Shown: in pieces, positions 60,408 through 64,000 of the stretch
Layout of the letters: each line of letters starts with the position of its first letter
Position numbering within the stretch: position 1 is the first letter of the stretch
NCBI RefSeq assembly: GCF_000186865.1
Contig: NW_008705571.1
Coordinates: forward strand, 205,477 to 269,476
Origin: Aureococcus anophagefferens
Lineage: Eukaryota > Sar > Pelagophyceae > Pelagomonadales > Pelagomonadaceae
Length of the DNA stretch: 64,000 nt
Direction of reading: 5' to 3'
The notes under the pieces: model-generated
Told to the model about the DNA's origin: nothing
What the model saw: the letters and a program-made list of their open reading frames with translations, nothing else
The model's database searches: none
Translations under genes and position numbers: made by a program

Positions 60408-61445
60408 TCCCCGCTCGCGCGCCACGCCTCCCGATCCCCCCCCTGATAAGTCCCCTGTGCTGATTCTACGGAAACACCCGTCGATGATCTCCCGCGTACT
60501 ACCGGTGCGAGTTTGCGGATTCACGGCCCGCGGCCCGCGGTGCGGAGATTCCCGCTCGACGACGGACACCGCGTGCAGGCGGCTCACGGCCGGCGCGGGC
60601 GCGCGTCCAGCGGGTCTCGGGCGCGCGTGCACGCACGCTCGGGAGGAAGCCGCGCGGCCCGCGGAGTAACCGTCCACGTCAGTGCAATTGCATTTCAATG
60701 AATCTCAGGAACAACGAGATTTAGCCAACCGTGCACTCTTTTTTCACATTCAGGCCGTGTCCACACCAGAGATCGCCGTGCTGCCAGCCGCGCCGCCGGC
60801 CACACCGACGTAATCACGTCACCAAACCTATCGTAGACACCGCGCGTTCCACCAGCGTCCCACTAAAACCCCCAGAAAAGCTGCAGAAAGCTCCAAAGCT
60901 CCACCGACGCTCCAAAAGCTGCCCCGTTTGCCGGCGACGTTACTCCAGCCGCGGCGCGACGAACGACGGCGCACTCGCGGACCGCCGCACCGCCGGGCCC
61001 GCCGCACCGGCTCCTGGATGCGCCGGACGCGCCACCGCGCCGCCCCGACGGACGGCCGACGGACGGACGTCCCGGCGACGGCTCCGAACGGCTCCGGACG
61101 GTCCCGCGGAGCCGCGGAGGAGCGCGCGGCGGCCGCCGCACGGTCGCCCCACCGGTCTCGCCGCTGCTCCACGCCGATCCACTCGACGCGGCGCGCGGCC
61201 CTCGTGCGCGGCGTGTCCGGCTCCGCGATGGCTTGCCCCGAGCGGCCGAGCCATGCGCTCGCGTCGCGGCAGCGGCCCCGAGAGGTCTGGTCCGCCAACG
61301 CCCTGGGGCGGTGGCAACGGCACGGCGCTCGCGGACTGCGTCGCGAGACCCGACGACGGAGCGGCGTCCGACGGGCTGGCGGCGGCGATCGGACGGCCGC
61401 TGCGGACTCCTGCGGCGCGGAGCCGTCGCTCTCGGCCGGCGGCGG

Positions 61446-61520
61446 CGGCGACGTTCGACGGCGCGACGTTCGACGGCGCGACGGTCGGCGGCGCGACGGT
61501 CGGCGGCGCGACGGTCGGCG
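61446..61520. repeat. five copies of a 15-bp tandem repeat
   Basis: Units at 61446, 61461, 61476, 61491 and 61506: two of cgacgttcgacggcg, then cgacggtcggcggcg and variants. On the minus strand they would encode repeating Pro-Thr-Val-Ala-Pro, reminiscent of the PT-rich linkers in the adjacent secreted protein gene. Confidence 0.85.
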
Positions 61521-61640
61521 CCACGGGCGTCTCCATGGGCCCCGCGGCGTCGCCGGAGTGCGTCGACGGAGCTGGAGTGCCAGGGCTGGAGCGCCAGGGC
61601 CCCGGAGCCGCAGGTCTCCACCCCCGGAGCTTTGCTGAGG

Positions 61641-61724
61641 CGTCTCGTCCGGGGGAGCTCCGCGGCCCCCGCTGACGCGCTGACGCGCTACGCTCCGGGC
61701 CGTGGAACTCCCCCGGACGAGCCG
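61641..61724. repeat. imperfect inverted repeat (potential hairpin)
   Basis: The left arm 61641-61670 (cgtctcgtccgggggagctc...) and right arm 61697-61724 (...gaactcccccggacgagccg) are complementary with a few mismatches. They are separated by a 26-bp loop containing gctgacgc in tandem. Confidence 0.7.
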
Positions 61725-61834
61725 CGGTCTGAGAGCTTCCCCTCGCCCATCCCCGCGCCCGCAATCACCGCATCACCGCGACACAATCGTAGGTCCCGAT
61801 CGCCGCGCGGAGAGGGGCCGCCCCCCCGAGGAGG

Positions 61835-64000
61835 ATGCGGGCCGCCCTCTTCCTCCTCCTGCTGGAGCGCGTCGCCTCGACGGCGACTCCGACGTCGACG
61901 TTCGCGCCGACGGTGACGTTCACGCCGTCCTACTTCCCCACGGAGGTGCCGTCCTACACGCCGACGTCGTGCCCGTCCGCGTCGCCCTCGGCGACGCCGA
62001 GCGCGGCGCCGAGCGCGCTGCCGTCGATCGCGCCGACGCCGAACCCGTCGACGCCCGGGCCGACCGGGCTCCCGTCGGCCTGCCCCTCGGCGACGCCGAC
62101 GACCCTCCCGACGCCCCTGCCGAGCTTCACGCCGATCCCGTCGTCCGTGCCGACGGCGGAGCCGTCGCGCGTGCCGTCGTCCGTGCCCACGGGCACGCCG
62201 ACGGCCGACCCGAGCGCGTTCCCGACCGTCGGTCCCGGCGCGGATGCACGCCACTTCTTTCTCTGTGAACGCGCCGAGAGTTCGTCGCGCGGAGCTCGCA
62301 TTCTCAACAACCCCCCGCCAAAACCTAGGTCCCGCCCACGCCGGAGCCGTCGCTGACGCCGTCGAGCTGCCCGACGTCGACGCCGACGACGACGCCCGCG
62401 CCGAGTTCGCTGGCCATCAGCTTCCAGGTGCCGCTCCAGATGTTCACCTACACGAACAACACGTTCAGCTTCTTCTTCACGGGCCACGCGGCGAACTGGA
62501 CCGAGGCCGAGGACGCGGGCGAGACGCCGGTCATGGACCCCTTCTTCCTCACGGACATCATCCTCATGGACTACAGCACGGACACGAGCGTCGAAATCAT
62601 CGAGATGCACTCCTACATCGAGTCGCCCTTCTACGAGGACACGCACTACATGCCCGGCCAGAACACGCTCCTGCCGGACACGACGATCAGCGGCTGGTAC
62701 TACATCGAGGTGCTCGAGTACAACTACGGCTACCGGCAGACGAGCTACCACTTCATCGTCACCGACACCGTGCCGCCGACGCCGCTGCCGACCCTCGTGC
62801 CGAGCACGCACCCGTACCCCGCGCCGACGTTCAGCCCGACGTCCGTGCCGACGTCTACCCCTACTTCTCCGTCGCTCTTCCTCCAGATCCTGGTGAACAA
62901 CACGGAGCGCGAGGCGCACACGCTCGGCCTCGGGTCCAACGACAACCTGCTGACGGGCGACGTCATCGACCTCCAGATGAAGTTCACGGGCTCGACGGGC
63001 CGCGAAGCGTCCGCGACGATCCGCCTCTGCGAGGGCGAGATCACGGAGGAGAACGAGTACGACCCCTGCCCGACGCTCGTGGCGACGCTCTCCGTCGGCG
63101 CGGACGTCACGGACACGGGCCTCCTCGACGTCCAGGTCGCGATCCCGAACAACCTCCCGTACCGCAACGACTACCGCATCGTCGTCTACACGCTCGAGCT
63201 CCGGCGCCACCTCGGCGAGGACCGCCAGCTCATCGCCGAGTCCGAGGGCGGCGACAACGCGTACTACACGGGCGACTTCGGCATCCAGCCCGCGTACCCG
63301 ACGGCCGCGCCGAGCACCCCGCCGACGCCCGTGCCCACCCGCGACCCGAGCGTCATGCCCACGGCCGTGCCCCACCCGCGGCCCACGCACTTCCCGTCGC
63401 CCGCGCCGTCGCCGTCGCCGTCGCTGCCGCCGACGGCGCCGCCGACGACGATCCGCCGGCCCGTCGTCTACCTCACCGCGGAGAAGGCCCAGTACGACAT
63501 CAACCTCGAGCGCGGCGGCAGCGAGCAGACGGGCAAGAACAACGACGCCTGGGACCTGAACCTCAACAACGACGCCTGGGACCTGAACCTCGTCGCGGGC
63601 CACGAGGAGATCGCGGTCGTCGCCATCACCTACCTCAACCACCAGCTCACGCTCAGGGGCTGCCTCATGGAAGGCTTCACCGAGCACGACTGCAACGCCG
63701 CCTTCGGCGACCTCGTCTACGACTTCGTCTACGACCTCGTCCTCGTCGACCAGGGCGGCAACGAGGTTCAGCAGATCTGCGTCGGCTGCACGTCCACAGC
63801 CTCAAACGTCTTCTTCGGCACGTGGACGCCGTCGGAGGACCTCACCCAGTACCGCACCTACCAGTTCAAGCTCGTCGAGTACACCTACGGCATCTCGCAC
63901 CGGTCGCCGACCATGTACCTCTCGGGCACGAGCAAGCCGTCCGCGCGGCCGTCGCCCGTCGCGACGTACCAGCCGTCCGCGTACCCGACGACCTACACGC
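61835..64000 (+). CDS. large secreted multidomain protein with Pro/Ser/Thr linkers (3' end beyond window)
   Basis: Exon 1 (61835-62227) starts MRAALFLLLLERVASTATPT, a signal peptide, then about 110 residues of PS/PT repeats (PSASPSATPSAAPSALPS). An intron at about 62228-62328 (donor gtcggt, acceptor acctag) is needed to stay in frame. Exon 2 is open from 62329 to the window end with no stop. It alternates beta-rich globular units (SLAISFQVPLQMFTYTNNTF...; SLFLQILVNNTEREAHTLGL...; RRPVVYLTAEKAQYDINLER...) with PT linkers (PTPLPTLVPSTHPYPAPTFS). Each unit is 120-170 residues. Such architectures occur in stramenopile cell-surface or extracellular proteins. No enzymatic motif is visible. The intron borders are inferred from phase only. 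Confidence 0.8.
63538..63591. repeat. 27-bp perfect tandem duplication in the secreted-protein gene
   Basis: The codons for NNDAWDLNL occur twice in immediate succession (63538-63564 and 63565-63591), with no base differences. This implies a very recent in-frame duplication or an assembly artefact. Confidence 0.95.

Larger units (their letters stand above)
60408..61834. other. gene-poor, repeat-rich stretch
   Basis: About 1.4 kb without a convincing gene. Several long frames on both strands overlap between 60731 and 61764, but none has a recognisable domain and their composition (Arg/Ser/Pro/Ala) is that of CG-rich non-coding DNA. The lower-GC part (60680-60900) contains cacattcaggccgtgtccac and similar unremarkable sequence. 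The stretch holds a five-copy 15-bp tandem repeat, an imperfect 28-30 bp inverted repeat, and a 21-bp inverted match to the exostosin gene end. It may contain the promoter of the secreted protein at 61835. Confidence 0.5.

Noticed and set aside
60731..61764. Several overlapping 230-310 codon frames on both strands
   Set aside because: All frames are open because of composition; none has a domain, presequence or consistent codon bias, so no gene is called.
62228..62334. Possible introner at the secreted-protein intron (ggtcccg at both sides)
   Set aside because: The 7-bp match does not restore an in-frame ancestral sequence when one copy is removed, and no inverted termini are visible.
1..64000. 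Bacterial origin (many long uninterrupted genes, PrmC, enoyl-CoA hydratase)
   Set aside because: CW, SANT, Tudor, JmjC, REP, LETM1 and DHHC proteins, organelle presequences and spliceosomal introns show a eukaryotic nuclear genome.
1..64000. CRISPR arrays, rRNA or tRNA genes
   Set aside because: Direct repeats present are coding minisatellites or junction duplications without regular spacers; I found no convincing tRNA cloverleaf or rRNA sequence by reading.

Overview
The window looks like nuclear DNA of a small marine stramenopile alga, most probably the pelagophyte Aureococcus anophagefferens or a close relative. That assignment is inferred. Base composition is very GC-rich with strong GC3 codon bias. 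Genes are mostly single-exon, densely packed and on frequently alternating strands. Several proteins carry secretory-type presequences ending in a short FAP/WVP-like motif, as expected for nuclear-encoded proteins of a secondary red plastid. Others are mitochondrial (ATP synthase b, LETM1, enoyl-CoA hydratase). At least three introns are short transposon-like insertions with target-site duplications, matching the 'introners' described for Aureococcus. Many starts below are internal ATGs, because the longest open frames often begin at a non-ATG codon that a eukaryote would not use.

Layout. 0-8.2 kb: a partial gene at the left edge, a PrmC/HemK methyltransferase, a gene-poor kilobase, an APH-like kinase, a double CW zinc-finger protein head-to-head with a plastid-type coiled-coil protein, a second small plastid-type protein, a membrane-anchored unknown and a spliced CS-domain protein. 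8.2-16.5 kb: a 1415-residue cyclic-nucleotide-domain channel, a DHHC-type acyltransferase, a 2OG-Fe(II) oxygenase and an HSL-type hydrolase. 16.4-25.8 kb: an IQ-motif protein, a UBL-PUB-UBX protein, a methyltransferase-like/JmjC fusion, mitochondrial ATP synthase b and enoyl-CoA hydratase. 26-37.2 kb: a PGRL1-like thylakoid protein, LETM1, an ankyrin protein, an OSCA/TMEM63-like channel, an unknown and a Rab escort protein. 37.4-46.6 kb: a six-exon ABCC transporter carrying two introners, a huge Sfi1-like repeat protein and a small coiled-coil protein. 46.7-56.5 kb: a PhyH dioxygenase, an exostosin/sulfotransferase fusion, a small lower-GC zinc-knuckle gene and a giant SANT plus double-Tudor protein interrupted by a 50-N assembly gap. 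56.5-64 kb: a decayed, internally triplicated kinase-like locus, two divergent paralogous coiled-coil genes, a gene-poor repeat-rich stretch, and a secreted Pro/Ser/Thr-linker multidomain protein that runs off the right edge.

There is no operon or single pathway. The interest lies in genome architecture: introners caught at base resolution, GC-AG introns, overlapping or duplicated 3' gene junctions and 30-60 bp shared promoters. Several unusual domain fusions add to this.
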